Shown in pieces: positions 10,816 through 24,408 of a stretch of 64,000 bases of DNA; within the stretch, counting starts at the first letter, position 1; each line of letters starts with the position of its first letter. The translations under genes were made by a program, and so were the position numbers. A model generated the notes under the pieces. It was not told where the DNA came from, searched no databases, and saw nothing but the letters and a program-made list of their open reading frames with translations. The stretch covers positions 54,365,174 through 54,429,173 of the forward strand of contig CM059975.1 in assembly GCA_030490835.1 (NCBI GenBank), written 5' to 3'. This DNA is from Annona cherimola. Taxonomy: Eukaryota; Streptophyta; Magnoliopsida; Magnoliales; Annonaceae.

Positions 10816-13703
10816 AAATGGGCAGCCCTTAGGGACATCCTTGGATTGGTTAGAGCGAGAAAAACATAGGAAAAAAAATAAAGAAAAGGGGCAGAAACAT
10901 GGGACGTCCAAGGGGAGAAGAAAAGAGGAGAAGAAGGAAGGGAAGAAGACGAGCAACCAACTTAAGCAAGGACCAAGCAAACATAGCTCATCAAATAAGT
11001 GTTTGAATTAAGTTTTGGTTTGATAAATTCTAAGTTTTCTGGCTCAATGAATGGTTCATAAAATTGATTCATTATGAACCCTAGATGATGATTCAAGAAG
11101 CCCATGATAGTGTTGTTAAAGGTTAAAGGAGTTGAGAGATTCAACTCAAGCATCAAGGAGATAATATGCATGACCTAGAGTTGTTTACAACATGTGTACT
11201 ACACTGGAATTTTTGTTAAATTCCATTTAAAGTTTTTGTTTTAACCCTTTATTATATGTTGATTATGTGAATAATTTCCATGATTAATATATGTTGAACC
11301 AATCATGTTTGAATGGACCTTTGATGGGTGGAACTTTGGTTTAACAACTTCGTGAAAGTTTCCATTCAAATAGGGTGGAAAAGATGCATGACTTGAACAA
11401 CAAGTTATATGGATAATCATAAGGATAAAATACCCTAACTATGGAGCAAGATGGCACGTCGTCTAAATGGAGGAAAAAAATTTAAAAATCTGTTTTACAA
11501 GGCATGTTGATGTGGACGTCCAAGGTGGAGAAAAGAGTGGGAAAAGTTGCTGTTTTGGGCAATCCAATTGATGAATTTTAATTTCATGATTATAACTTAA
11601 CTAATGTGCAAAAAGGTTCTTAGGTTAAGTTAAAAAGGAGAGGAAAATTTTTGTTTTATATGAACTTGAATTATACATAATATATGTGTGTTTAAAGGAG
11701 CGAACATGAAAGGTATGGATGACAAGAAGGGAGAATGACCATGTATGATTAGCTAAGGTGTAAAAATAAAAGGAAAACATGGTAAAATGAGGAAATATAG
11801 AGCTCTTTTGAGAAAATTATAAAATTTCAAAATTTTGAGATTGAAACTAGTAGCCGTAACTCAAAAATAGGTGTCTTGGATGAGCACCAAGGTGAAAATA
11901 TAAAGAATGGGTGTTAAATGATAAATGAGAAGTATTAAACTTCTATATGTTGAGTTAACCTTAGAAGTTATAATAAGTTTGAAAAATTACCCTAACTAAA
12001 GGTATCCAAAATGAAAGGAATGGGCACAAGTGAACCATAAGTCACATGTCACACCGATGTGTGAATTGGAAGATTAACACCCAACTTGAAAGATAAGTGA
12101 GTAAAGCTAGTTGAGGTGGATTCATGTAGATTGAAAAACCTTAAGGGATGCAAGCATTTGAAATTTATGCATATAAATGAAATGTCATTTTCATTTATCT
12201 AAGCAAAGGCAAGGAAAAGTATGAAAGAATGGGATTAAGGCTATCCTAGGTAAGCAAGCGAACTTTCCAAAATATTGATTTCCTCATATGTGTTGAAATG
12301 ATTAAAAATGTTTATGTTGATGTTTTTATGAATTTCTTACAAGTGGGCAAGCACAAGTTTTGAAAATGATGGTTTTAATGAAAGGCCTCAAGGATTGCTT
12401 CATTGGAAGTATGCAACACTGTTTAAAATAATTACTTTAATACAAGTGTTGAAAATATTGGAAATGCTTTATATTGATGGTTTTAAAAATTTGCTTACAA
12501 GTAAGCAAGTTCTTCATGATGCTATTTTCAAAAGGATTTTATAAAGAAAAAAGGAGTTTGGACCTTTTCACAAAGAAATACTTACAAATAAGTTTTGAGT
12601 TTACTCCCATGAGATTTTGTGAAAAACAAGTATGTTTATGAAAGAAAAAGAAAAAAGGATTTGATTTATAGAGAAAGATTGGTTTTTCCATGCCATGACA
12701 CTTAAACATAAACGATGACTTAGACATGGTCCAATTGTTTGAAATGATTTACTAGAAAAGTTTTGATTTCCTTTAAATATGGAAATATTTTGAAAATGTC
12801 CTGAAAAATATTTATATGGATGGTCAACCCGATAAGTTGATTTCATAAAATGAATTGATTTTGAGTTGCTAAAATAGCATACAAAAGGCTATGCAAGCCC
12901 TTCTTTATGTAAAAAATGAAAAAGTGATATGTGGACAAGGATATGATTCCAAGGTGAATAAAAAGAGAATGATGCAATTGCATAACCTTTGTGGGAAAAA
13001 AGCCCCGAAATGGAAACCAAGAAAATGTTCATGAAATACGTTGTTTATTCTTGAAAATTTAAAAACTTTGAAGTTTCTTTATCATCAAATTTTTTTTAGA
13101 AATGATTGTTTTCTCAAACATTACAAATGCTTATCACGGACTGCGGTCTGTAATGTTTCATGAGATCATGTTAGCATATGGACATCTACGATGATGTATG
13201 GTGCACCAAAATAATGAATAGGCCGGTTGTAGGGATGGTCATAGATAGACTAGGGCCCACTCTACATATGGCCAAGACGCTAAGGGATGATAGGAGGCCA
13301 GCGACACCCTTCCTAAGATGGGAGAAGGATTAAGGAATAGCCACTTGGCTAGCATGCTATTATATGATGGATTCTCTTTCAAAAGGTAGAATGATCACTT
13401 GATAAGTGTTACTACTAGATGGGGAGAAATGCATTTGCATATATTTTGCTTTTGAAAAACCCAGAGGCTGGGATATAAATCATTTATATGAAAAGTTATC
13501 CTAAATGGGATTTTATGAGCCTATAAAAAAATATTACCCTAAAAATAGGGTATTTTATACAAAAGTGTAAATATCAAGAATGAGATGAAATGTTTTCTAT
13601 GCAAATGCTTTCATGAAAAAGGATTATAGGTATATGTCTTGTTTGCTATAAATAAGCCCCAAAATGGAGATTACAAAAAAGAGTTTATGTGGAAAAATAT
13701 TTT

Positions 13704-13970
13704 AGGACATAAAAATGTCTGTTTCTAAAAAGGGCTTATGTGAAGAATGTTTTAGGACATATAAATGTCTGTTGCCAAAAAGAGATTTATGAGAAAAATA
13801 TTTTGGACATAAAAATGTCCACTGACTAAAGAGATTTATGATGAAAAATGTTTTGGACGTAAAAATGTCCACTGACTAAAAAGGTTTATGAGAAAAATAT
13901 TTTGGACATAAAAATGTCCATTGGCAAAAGAAGAATTAATGTAAAATGTCTTGGAACATTAAAAATGTTC
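13704..13970. repeat. GGACAT...ATGTCC hairpin array of LTR B
   Basis: Six copies start at about 13705, 13765, 13805, 13855, 13904 and 13954, spaced 40-60 bp. The 13805 copy is GGACAT-AAAA-ATGTCC. The last is GAACATT-AAA-AATGTTC, the same paired variant as the TGAACATT copy in LTR A. Spacers share ACTGACTAAAGAGATTTATG-like text. Confidence 0.8.
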
Positions 13971-14781
13971 ACACAAGAACAAAGAGAATTACCTATAACG
14001 GGTAATATGCATATGCATTGCCTTTGAAAAGCCCAGACGTGGCATACAAAAAGTTTTAAGAAAAGATGTTTATGAAAATGTTTTAAAGGAAATTGCTTGT
14101 CTAAAGATAAAATGCTTGCTTACTGAGTTATCACTCACATTTTATTTTCCTAAACCTTAGACAAGTACCAGGAAGCTCAAGAGGTTGAGAACCTGAGCAA
14201 TTGAGGAAATGTATGATATGTATGAGATGGTATTCATATGTGCTAAAATGATTAGCTATGATGTATGGAATAGTATTATTGAAAGTTTTAAGGGATGTTA
14301 ACATATGTGAACTTGTTGAAAGTTCTAAGTTCTATGTAAACTGATGGTTGAATATATGTATACATGTATGGATGTTGAATAATTGATGATGAGTGAATTT
14401 TATATGGCTATGTCATGACCAGGTTGATAAAACCAATGATGTAAGAGAACAAGATAGAAGTTTATGCATGATATGCGTAGTTGATAACAACTGCTAGGTT
14501 GTAAGATTGTGAATAGGAATAAAGATGAAAGGGGAGCCAAAGGGTATTTTTAAAATACTAAGTGCGACGATTAACAAATGTATCGCTGCTTATGATATAA
14601 ATGAGGTGAAATGTAAAAAAATGAAATGATGAAGGAAAAGGAATGAAACGAAAAAAATTTGGACGAGATCCAATTAAGAACTCGCCGTGTGATCAGGACA
14701 ACAATCCCGATTCACATTTACCAATTAATAAGATCTTGGAGTAAGGCTCAGGATGTGACACCTCGGGTTGGGGGCGCCACA

Positions 14782-14890
14782 CACTGTCCCCTCCTGCCTC
14801 TAATGCTCGTCTCCTGTCGAGAGTGACCTTCACCTGAGAGCACTAGCTGGTCTCACGTAGGAAGGAACTCTCCTTCATGGAGTATACTTT
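14782..14890 (-). mobile_element. LINE 5' leader remnant
   Basis: Joins to 9503-9571 once LTR B and one CACTG copy are removed. On the minus strand it is GC-richer than its surroundings (GTGAAGGTCACTCTCGACAG) and would precede ORF1. The 5' border near 14890 is approximate, placed where composition turns AT-rich. Confidence 0.5.
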
Positions 14891-16794
14891 ATTCTCTTGG
14901 TGTTGATATAAATTCTTAAAAACAATGTCTTAAGTCCCAAATTCCTTGTAGGATCGATATTTCAAATACTAAAATTCACGACCTAGGAACATGCGGAGAG
15001 AACTTCCAAAATCTAAATAAAATTTTAAAATCTTCTATCCACATAAAATTTTAAATCTTCTATACAAAATTTCAAGCTTTTACAAAATCATGTTTTTATG
15101 GATCTGAGGTTTAATTGTGGTCACCAAGTTTTTCCAAAATTCAAACGAAGATTTAAAATTCTTTTATAATATTTTTCTCAGATTTTCTCTAAATCTGAAC
15201 ACAACTTTTCATACCACTTTACAATGTTCAAATGGTTGATGAAAAAGAGGCACGATTTTAAGCAACAAGGTAACTTTATAAGATTGTTAAACGAAAATTA
15301 CAATAATAAGATCTAAAAACAATATATAAAAATACATGAAGAAAAAATGGAAATTAAAAAGTAATAATAAAATAAATTTAGACTGGGGGTTAACATCTTC
15401 ATGGAGCTTAAACCTTCAACATTTAAGTAGCTTTCCCAAATCTTAAAAAAAAAAATCTTAAAGATATATAGCTTAAGTTGTTAGCATTCTAAAAATATAT
15501 CTTTTTTAAAAAACTACAAATATGTTAATGCATTAGAAATCTACTTTATCAAAAATTCAAATTTCATACAACAAAGTTGGCATTCTAAAAATATATCTTT
15601 TTAAAAAAACTACAAATATGTTAATGCATTAGAAATCTAGTTTATCAAAAATTCAAATTTCATACAACAAAAAAAATAAAAAATAATCCTATGCATAAAA
15701 AAATCCAATATACATATAAATTCTATTTTAATTTCACTCCAAAGTTAAATCACAAAGATCAACATGACTTTTCTAACTTAAAGTATAGGAAATATAATGC
15801 ATAGCTTAAAGCCTCAATAATTTCACAATTTTAAAACATATATTCATCAAACCATGTAATTAGAGAAAAAAGACTTAAGGAGTAGAAACTTAGTAAAATT
15901 CAAAAATTCAAATTCCATTTTTTATATATAAAAAAGCCAATCCAATGAATATCATAAATTTTAGATTTTAGTGTGACCCTCTCATAGAATCCAAGTCTCA
16001 ACATATGGGTTAATACCTTTATGGAGTTCGAAGTCTCGACAATCGATGACCTCTCCAAATCTAAAATACAAAAAATATATTATATAATAGATGAAAATTT
16101 CAAAATATCTATATAAATAAAAAATTGTCACTTTATCAACTATATCCAAGAATCTCACATTACCTTAACACAAAAGCAAAAAACATATGCTAAACATTTA
16201 TGATTGAAACAAAGCATTGTAGTTTCCCTAGATTTCAATTAATCATATATAAAATTGGTACTAACACCTTCACGAAGTCAAACATTAACTTTTAATTCCA
16301 ATAAGTAAATATAACCAAGGGCTATTAGAATATAAATGCAAAACACTATGTGGTATGAAGAATATTAAAAAAACAACAATCATCATCTAAGGTATATCTG
16401 TAACAAAGATTATTTTGAATAGCTATAGAAATATACATACTAAGATAAAATATACATATATAAATAACTGTGCAAGCTTCTTAAAAAAAAGAAGATTGGA
16501 CCATATGATAATACGATGGCTTAAATTATACTAGAATTTCCCTAAATAATAAGCCCAAAATTTTCAAATTAATGTAAATGTCATGTTACACATATGTTAA
16601 CAAATGGTCAACCGAAATAGTATCTAAATTTCTGATTTAAAAAGTCTAAATTTTACTAAATGAACATGTTCCAAAAGCAACAATGGAAGTTTTAATTTAA
16701 ATCAATGAGATAACTAACCTAAAAATTATATTTTTTAACCATTATGCATGATAAATAGGTGAATCATATGCACATATTTTTTTGATAAAGATCA
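14891..16794. other. AT-rich region without recognisable gene
   Basis: Very AT-rich, with no coding signal or element ends that I can place apart from the tandem duplication at 15480-15671. It may be old intergenic DNA or a decayed element. Confidence 0.5.
15480..15671. repeat. 96-bp tandem duplication
   Basis: Two adjacent near-identical units, 15480-15575 and about 15576-15671, each running from GTTAGCATTCTAAAAATATA (second copy GTTGGC) to TTTCATACAACAAA. Only a few mismatches, so fairly recent. Confidence 0.85.
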
Positions 16795-16799
16795 TACGC

Positions 16800-19700
16800 T
16801 GTGGAACCGTAAATTTTAAGGTCATGTGTGAAACCCTAGGATCATAAACCCTAGGTAATGTATTGACTTCTATATGAAATAAATATATAATTTCTATAAT
16901 AAATGGAGTTGAAGGATCAAATAATTAATTATGAAATATAATTTCAAATGAATAGTAAAACGTGAATAGTAATCATGTGGTTAGGATAAAGCCTTAATCA
17001 CAAAAGACGAAAAAGGAGGCCCCACACAACAGGACAAAATAGGAATAGAGACAAAAGCAGACTTAATTTAAATTTACAGAAGTTACATTTGAGATTTATA
17101 AGGAAATGGAGGGTAATTTATGATTAGATATGGAAATGAATTTTTACAAATAATTCGGGAAGGAATTTCAAAATTCTAAATTATACCAAGTGAAGTTGTT
17201 TAAATTCACGGACCTTATTGAAAAATAAAAATAAGTGAAATTTTTTTGGACAATTAGAGGTCTTAACTAAGGGCTTATATTCATCCATACTATTCTCATT
17301 AAAATCTAAGCATATATAACTAAGATTGATATGAGAATTTGATAGAAAATATCAAATTGTATGCTCTTTAATCTAGACGGAATAGATTATGAAAAATAAT
17401 TGACATCCAGTGGATATTTTATTTTTGCATAATTAATTAGTTAATTAATATCTTGATGTATATAAGGTTGTTTGAGATGAAACTTTTGGAGCAGGCCTAT
17501 TTTAATATACCCTACATAATGAATGGATTAAATTTTGAAAAACATGTCTACAAGTTTTTAAAATGAAATTTTATGCCAAAATACGATTTTAATTAAGTTA
17601 AAATATGTACTTCGCTTCAATTGAGGTGAAATTTTATGGGTAAGCCTATTTTAATATGCCCAATTTAATAAATAAATGAAAATTTGGAAAATATGTTTCC
17701 AAAATTTTAAAAAGAGATTTTATTCCAAAAATGAATTAATTAATTAAAATAAAATAAAAAAATTTCAAAATTCCAAAAGGTGCATTTTGTGAGAAATTGT
17801 ATATTTATTAATAAAAAAATTTCATAATATATAAGTGTGTATGTAGGCAGTTATGAATTTATTAATTAATGATGAAATTTTCCAAAAAAAAATTTGCATG
17901 AAAAAAAACACGCTGGCAGCAAATGGACGGTGCATGTAACTACGTGGACCACTATTTAGGAATAGCAAATTAATTTATAATTGCTAAATTTTTAAAAATT
18001 CAACACTTGTAATATATTAAGAGGTGACTTAGGTTGGGCTAAAATTAAACCACGGTAACACCGCAGTTGAGATATGTATATAAAGGGTGTTGCTGGATTG
18101 AAAAAGGGACGTTCAGAGAAAAGGGCAGCAACATTAGATATATATAAAAAAAATTGTTTCAGCAAGCCAAAGCAAAGACGTCCAGCATCACCAGGTTTTT
18201 AATCTTTCCTTCCTCACGTCAAAAGCTTTCAACCAGGGTTTTTCCTTTTAATGCAATGCTTCATGTCAGAAAATTTATCTCTCTTAAAATACTGCTTCGC
18301 CCCTTGTTATTTTATTAAAATATTTAAAAATACATATATATATTTCTAAAGAGGGCAGATGGGCATTACTGGACGTTTCTGGATTCTAATGAATACTATT
18401 AGAATTGTTGGATAGATGTGTTGGACGTTGTGGCCAGCAGCGTTAGAAAAATGTTTTTTTCAGCAAAAGCAACGTCCTAAGCATCTAGCATCCAGGGTAG
18501 CAGCATTATATATATATAAATAAATAAATAAAAAATTTCAAGCAAAAGCTAGAAGGACGCTCCAAGGCCAGGTGTTGTTTAATCCTTGTCCTTTCATTTC
18601 TAATTGAATTGTATATTTAATTCTGGAATGGATGTACCGTTCCAAACAGATTTTTATAATCATGTTTAAAATATGATTTATGAATAATGAAAAGATGGGT
18701 AAGGATTAATGTCATTAAAATAATTCAGCGTTAAACTAATTTAGGGATATTTTCATGATTAATTTGATAAGTCTAAGTTAATCTTGATTTATTGCTTCAA
18801 ATCTGGAGGTTATGTGATGTTAGAAACAAAAATATGAACGAGATAGTAAACAAAAGACTTTGGCCATAAATATTTGTATAAAAGCTCATTATATTATCAT
18901 TAAGGAACGACCAAATTTTCATATTAAAATATTAAGTAGGTTACAAATTAAAAATCCGAGAAGATTAACATAAATAGGGTAAAACGGGTGAAAGGATCAT
19001 CTTAGTAAATTATTTTTAATAATTTTTGTAGATGGATTTTTGATCTGAAATTTTGATATAATGTATAAGATATCATGATTATCACTTGATAAAAATAAAA
19101 TATGATTTTTGGCTGACATAAGTATGGTTTAAAATTAACGTGACTAAGGCTGCTCCTGATTTCACAACACTGTCCAGCATAGTGAAAATACCAAAATAAA
19201 TATATAATGTTAATATTTCTTGCTAAAAATTTTATGAGGGTTAATTTATATAGTTATTGATGTATGATAAAAATTTAAGAATTAAATAGCTTTATTTGAT
19301 TACAAATAAAGATTTAAAGAAATCAGTACGCCTGATTTCAGCAAATGTGGACAGTTTGAGAAATAATGAAAAAGAAATATGAAACCTAAGTGGAAATGAC
19401 CCGAATTGATATATATATATATATATGCTATTCAGGAGTGTAATAAAGGATTAAGGATAGCAATAATGATTAATAATTGATGTTATAATAGGTATATGGA
19501 ATTAATGGATAAATAAGAAGATGGAACTTAGTGAAAATAAGAAGACAAGGGATGTTTTGGAATTTAATAGTAAGTTCTAGAAATTTTAAATGAAATATTA
19601 TAAGAAAAAATGGTCCTTTTTATGTGTATAGGAAAAAGAAAAAGAAAAGGTGGAAGGTACAAGCTAATTCACTGGTAAGCAAGTTATCTTTTGAAAATTG

Positions 19701-20545
19701 TTATTTTTCTTCTTGTATTGCAAATGTGTTATAAATAGGTTGATTTGGATATTTTTAAATCTTATTTAAGGATGGTCATTCCTATAATCTTTGAATTGCA
19801 AAGAATACTTCTATTTATTGAAAATTATTTGCAAATTATTTATACATGAAGTGGCATGCCAGCATGGGAATGAATGTACATGGTGCACGAGGATTAGGTC
19901 ATGAGAGAGGTGTAATTAGACCGGTTGTCCTCCTCTAGCATGACCGAGTCGCTAATACAGGCTGAGGCCAGCGGCGCCCTCCCTGAAATGGGAGCAGGAT
20001 CAAATAATGGACACCTAGCTAGCCTTCCATCGTGAGAAATGTCATGTATGCTTGAATGCATTGAATTTTTATATTTATGAAATGCACAGAAAGGAAATGG
20101 AAAATGTTTATTTGCAAAATGAAAGGACTTGCTTACTGAGTATTAGTACTCATGTGATTTTTTCAAATTTTATAGACAGGTACGAGACAGACATCGTACA
20201 GACACCGAAGTGAAGTTACATAAGTTACCGCCTTTCTTGTATAAATCTATGGAATGATGAATTTTGTACAGGCAGCCGTGACTGGCTAGGAAACCTCTGT
20301 TGTAATTAAATAACTGATGAATGTGTTATGAATGTACAAAAAAGACAAAGACAAGTTCTAATTATCACATATGGAATCAAATAGAAATGGTTTGGTTATC
20401 TCATCTTTTCACAGGTTATGGGTATTATGTATGAATATAAAAAAAAATCCTGCTGCGTGACCAGGGCAACAATCCTGTTCACATTTACCAATCAGAAAGC
20501 GATCCCGAAGTAAGGCTCTCCAGCACCGCGGTCGGGGGCGCCACA
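16800..20545 (+). mobile_element. Solo LTR C (3.7 kb) gypsy-type
   Basis: Starts TGTGGAACCG and ends GGGGGCGCCACA, so the outer 5 bases are inverted (TGTGG/CCACA). Perfect TACGC duplications lie at 16795-16799 and 20546-20550. It shares with A and B the donor-like GGTAAGCAAG (19674), the core (about 19878-20020) and the 3' module (20130-20185), but is shorter and its 5' half is diverged. An (AT)n microsatellite lies near 19408-19427. No ORF of note. Confidence 0.85.
18077..18085 (+). promoter_or_regulatory. TATA box of LTR C
   Basis: TATATAAAGGG about 1.28 kb from the LTR start, followed by a leader with repeated AGCAGC and GGACGTTC words also found downstream of the TATA of B. Supports plus orientation. 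Confidence 0.55.
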
Positions 20546-20550
20546 TACGC

Positions 20551-21537
20551 ACATAAATATTCAGAGTTATATAATAAAATATTTACAGAGATAGAAAGTC
20601 ATTGTTGATCAAAATAGATAAGTAAAAGGGCCCATCAATCAATTCTCCAAGAGCCACTTGCAATATAACCAAATACATATCTATTGGGATCTTGAAATTA
20701 CGTGATTGTGTTAAGGAAAAATATAAGATTTGGAGAAGAAAATAAAAATTGCATATTAAAAAAGTAAGTCATTTTACAAATCTAAAAAAACTACACACCT
20801 TGAGCCATGAAAAGTGAACTTTGAAGTTGTCAAGGATCAGAAGCAAGAATTGTTTATTAGAGTTGTGATGGAATTGAAAAAAAAGAAAGATTTACCAAAC
20901 CTCAACTAACTCATGAAAACAACACTACTTCAACTATGAAGATTATGTAGCTGTACGCAAACACTCTTGCTTTGTTTGGAAGATAATGATGTTTGGAATT
21001 ATATCCATAAAGATAACAGACGTAAAATTCCTTGAAATGTGAATATCAGAAACATATTTTGCAAGGTGTTTGATTTTTCCAATCTGTAACAATGACATAT
21101 TGCAAGAGTCATAACTGGCTGTACATTTTCAAATTTAAATGGGATTAACTTGAACAATTTAAATGGGGCCATCAATAGCATCAAGTGGACTATCTAGCTT
21201 ATGGATAATACGTACAAGATAACTATTAAAATTTATTAAACAACTCCACTATAATGAGTGGGCCATGCATTTAAACTCGTTCAATGTAAAAAAAAGTATT
21301 TGAAGTATAGATATAAATGGTATATGTATAATAAAAAAGAGTTTATATAATTTAAATATAAAATGAGACAAGTAACTCTCTACATGAAAATAGTTCTCCA
21401 ACATACATAATAGGTTAATCATAAGAATTTGATGATACACATAAATGTTTTACTCAAATGAGAGTACTTTTAAAATTAAATCATATTTGTTCAAGAACTG
21501 ATCAAATTTTATTTATGAATTCTTGAAGGGGGCATTT
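20551..21537. other. AT-rich region, no gene seen
   Basis: No convincing coding frame. The right end (CTTGAAGGGGGCATTT, about 21522-21537) looks like a copia polypurine tract, so this may be the decayed 3' part of an old copia element. Confidence 0.4.
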
Positions 21538-21622
21538 TGTTAACATAAAATGGATGTCGAGTGAAAAACATTATATAAATGGTTTTTTAAGTGGATAAAT
21601 TATTTGTCATTCAGATGCTATT

Positions 21623-23224
21623 TGACGAGTTGCGTATATGTCAATTAGAATGCTCGCTGTTTACGCAAGTATACGTGCCGTGTCAAGTAATAAAGAGTGA
21701 GTAGATTATCGTTCCCACGAGGAATTGTTAACCGAAATTATTAATTAGTTAAACTGCTTTCGATGGATGGAAAATTCTGGGTTTGTGATTTACTAAATTA
21801 ACGATTGCAAAAGTAAGTCAGAGTAGAGATTACGAAACAACTGGATATTGAAAATGAGTTTACTGATTAGGGATGGCAGATGGATAGATCGGAATCCTTG
21901 AATCTAAACTATATTGCTTTGGTTCTTATTAATTGGATTGTATATGGATTTACTAGCCCAAGTTCATATATCTTTATATATGTCTTCCAACATTATATAA
22001 AGCTAATTACACCCTATTTAATTGTTATATTCCCATGCCATTAAATAAAGTGAAATTGATTTATAACTTGTATAATGACTACACAGGGTTTAACAGTATA
22101 TTCCTATCCATTAAACAACTCTCCTTACACAAAGGTAGAAACTTATGCTTTGCACATAGATCTGGCAGAGATTTTCCTCTTCTAAGGATAAATCAAGCAA
22201 TTAAGTCATCTTACAAAGTAGCTAATCTTCTAAAAAGCATTAAATCCACACATGCAAAGGTAAATCATACACAATCATGTATAAAATCAAATATTCATGC
22301 CTGAATATTCTAAGAACCAAGAAACAATATAGTTTAGAGTTCAAATCATCCTCACTATCCATCTAATGGAGGTTTAGTTCAAAGACATGATCATAACATC
22401 TAATACATCCATGTAAAAAGTATCCATAAAGGTAGAGAAAGAAAATTGGAAAGAATAAGAGAAAACTGTTTTCCGACGGTTTCCACCAATGGGACTTGAA
22501 TCCTCTCTTTAATCTTGATTTCCTCTTTCTCTTGCACTTTAGTTCGTCCTTAGGCTCTCTCCTCCTCTTCCCCTCGCGCGCGAACCCCTAGGAACTATTT
22601 ATAGAGTCCCTTTGCAAAGCTTACGCACTGAAGTTTCCGCGTATAGATGCATATTGGCACCTAGGTGCCCCTAGCTAGCGCCTAGGCGCCAACTCTCTGT
22701 GTGCTGGGCAACTTGGACACTTTCTGTAAACCCTAAAAATCCATGCTTTGGCGCCTAGGCGCCAACTCCCTGGAGGCATGCCTGACTTGTGACTTCAACA
22801 ATGTCTGAACTTGGCTTGTATGTAGATGAAGCGGCGCCTGGGCTCCCCTAGGTGGCGCCTAGGCGCAAACTCTCTGGAAGCCATGCTGTAAGCTGAGTGT
22901 GTGCTGAAAATGGTCAAGGCATGTAGGGTGGCGCCTGGGCGCCTAGGCGCCATCCATCTACCTCTGGTTGCCTCGGCTTGCATTCAACTCGTCCGCTTTG
23001 CCTTCATATGTCCTGTCCTTCCTACAAAAGATGAAAAAATTAACTAAATAAAGTAAAAATTCCTAAATAATGCTAGAAAAGCCTAAAAACTAAATAATGC
23101 TCCTAAAATACAAAGCGGATGAAAATTAAACTAAATGAATACAAATTAAGCTTAATCTCTCGAACTAACGCACAAATCAAGTCTGAAAATGGGCCATGAT
23201 AACTCGCAAAAATACGAGTTATCA
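21623..23224 (-). repeat. 3' LTR of the Athila-like element
   Basis: 1602 bp, highly similar to 24838-26487. Contains a cluster of GGCGCC/GCGCCTAGGCGCC palindromes at about 22655-22960. The terminal duplex TGATAACTCG.../...CGAGTTATCA also forms a short inverted repeat. Confidence 0.9.
22595..22604 (-). promoter_or_regulatory. TATA box in 3' LTR (CTATAAATAG on minus strand)
   Basis: CTATAAATAG on the minus strand, followed by a CG-rich leader (22571-22590). The identical site occurs in the other LTR at 25821-25830. Confidence 0.6.
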
Positions 23225-23261
23225 CACCCCCAAACTTAAATGTTGCTAGTCCTCGAGCAAC
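23225..23261 (-). other. Polypurine tract with adjoining hairpin
   Basis: Minus-strand AAGTTTGGGGGTG directly abuts the 3' LTR (23225-23237). Just upstream is an inverted repeat GTTGCT...AGCAAC with GAGGAC in the loop (23242-23261). A similar module lies 1 kb away at 24236-24272. Confidence 0.8.
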
Positions 23262-24235
23262 ACATGCAACCCTAATAAATAAATGAATGAATGAATCAAT
23301 CGTGCAGACTTTATCAACTTCGTTTACTTCCTGTTATGTTTTGATCAATCCACTTATCCATTTCACAAGGTCGAGATTAATTCAACTTGAAAAATACTTC
23401 ATTATAAAAACAAGGCATGCATTTTCTTTCTCAAACCAAGTTACCTGTGAATGCTAAGATTCCATAATGCACATTCGTAATTCAACACATTAATCTTCCA
23501 TTCGATTAGAAAACTGGTTAGAAAATAATGACACAAGCAAACCAAAGGTCAAGCTGAATAAAACTGGTCACAAAAAATGGTATCAAGTCACTGGATTCTT
23601 TTTCCCCCAAAACTTATTGCAAAAATTCTCCTCACCATATTTCAGGATATCTGGAGATCTCTTTTTAGTTTTTTTTTGACTCCCCTCACCATATTTCAGG
23701 GTATCTAGGGAGAATTTCCATTTTTAAGCGTTTTACTGTGATTTTCTTTTGCTTTTTTTAAGCGAACCTTGCCATTTGTCGATGCCAAGTCCCGGTTACT
23801 CAGCTTAGGTCAACCACCCCCTTATTATTTTTTCTAATGCCTTGTTAGGGGTACTGAACATGTTTGAGTAATTCTTGTGAAATAATACCATTTCTAAACC
23901 TGTTAAAGTACTTGGTCAACATTTATTTAGTTCAGTTTTCATCATCTCGGTCTGAAAGATATGCCTGTGATTGAATTAGAACAATGCATTATGAAATTCC
24001 TTTTAATTCTTTCACCTGTTACTTTCAACCTGTTTTCATACTTGGTTTTTAATCTGAATAGCTCATTCTTTCATGAATTCAATTTCAAGTCAACATTAAT
24101 CAAAACCTTGCACATTCTCACAATAAGATGGATTGAAACAAAGACAACTTTCATTAGATGGAATTGACATACATGCAACATAAAATAAAACATGAATAAT
24201 TAAAATGAAAAACTAACCTATGGTTGAGAATTATA

Positions 24236-24272
24236 CACCCCCCAAACTTGAGAGACGCATTGTCCTCAATGC
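24236..24272 (-). other. Second hairpin plus polypurine-like module
   Basis: Minus strand: GCATTG-AGGA-CAATGC hairpin (24257-24272), then AAGTTTGGGGGGTG (24236-24249). It is internal, about 1 kb before the LTR-adjacent tract. H has the same pair of modules. Confidence 0.75.
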
Positions 24273-24408
24273 ATGATCCTAAAATGAACTAATAATGAAA
24301 ATACAATGAAAAGCAAAACTAAAAGAAAAGAAAAATGAAAATAAAGGACTGGGACTCCCCTCGTGAATCGGACTCCGTCGCGTCCTCGTCGTCGGGCTGG
24401 GGCTGGAA

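Larger units (their letters stand above)
9572..14781 (+). mobile_element. Solo LTR B, very long (5.2 kb) gypsy-type
   Basis: Starts TGTGATACTC and ends GGGGGCGCCACA, flanked by perfect CACTG duplications (9567-9571 and 14782-14786). Homologous to LTR A in the same order: CTTGACGCCCATAAGGCGGATT near 9840, GGTAAGCAAGCGAAC at 12249, core near 13196-13360, hairpin array 13704-13970 and 3' module near 14109. No coding region is recognisable. It separates LINE ORF1 from the LINE 5' leader. Confidence 0.85.

Noticed and set aside
19408..19427. (AT)n run as a functional site
   Set aside because: Simple microsatellite within LTR C.
21321..21440. Short minus-strand frame with hydrophobic residues
   Set aside because: AT-rich translation, no family match.
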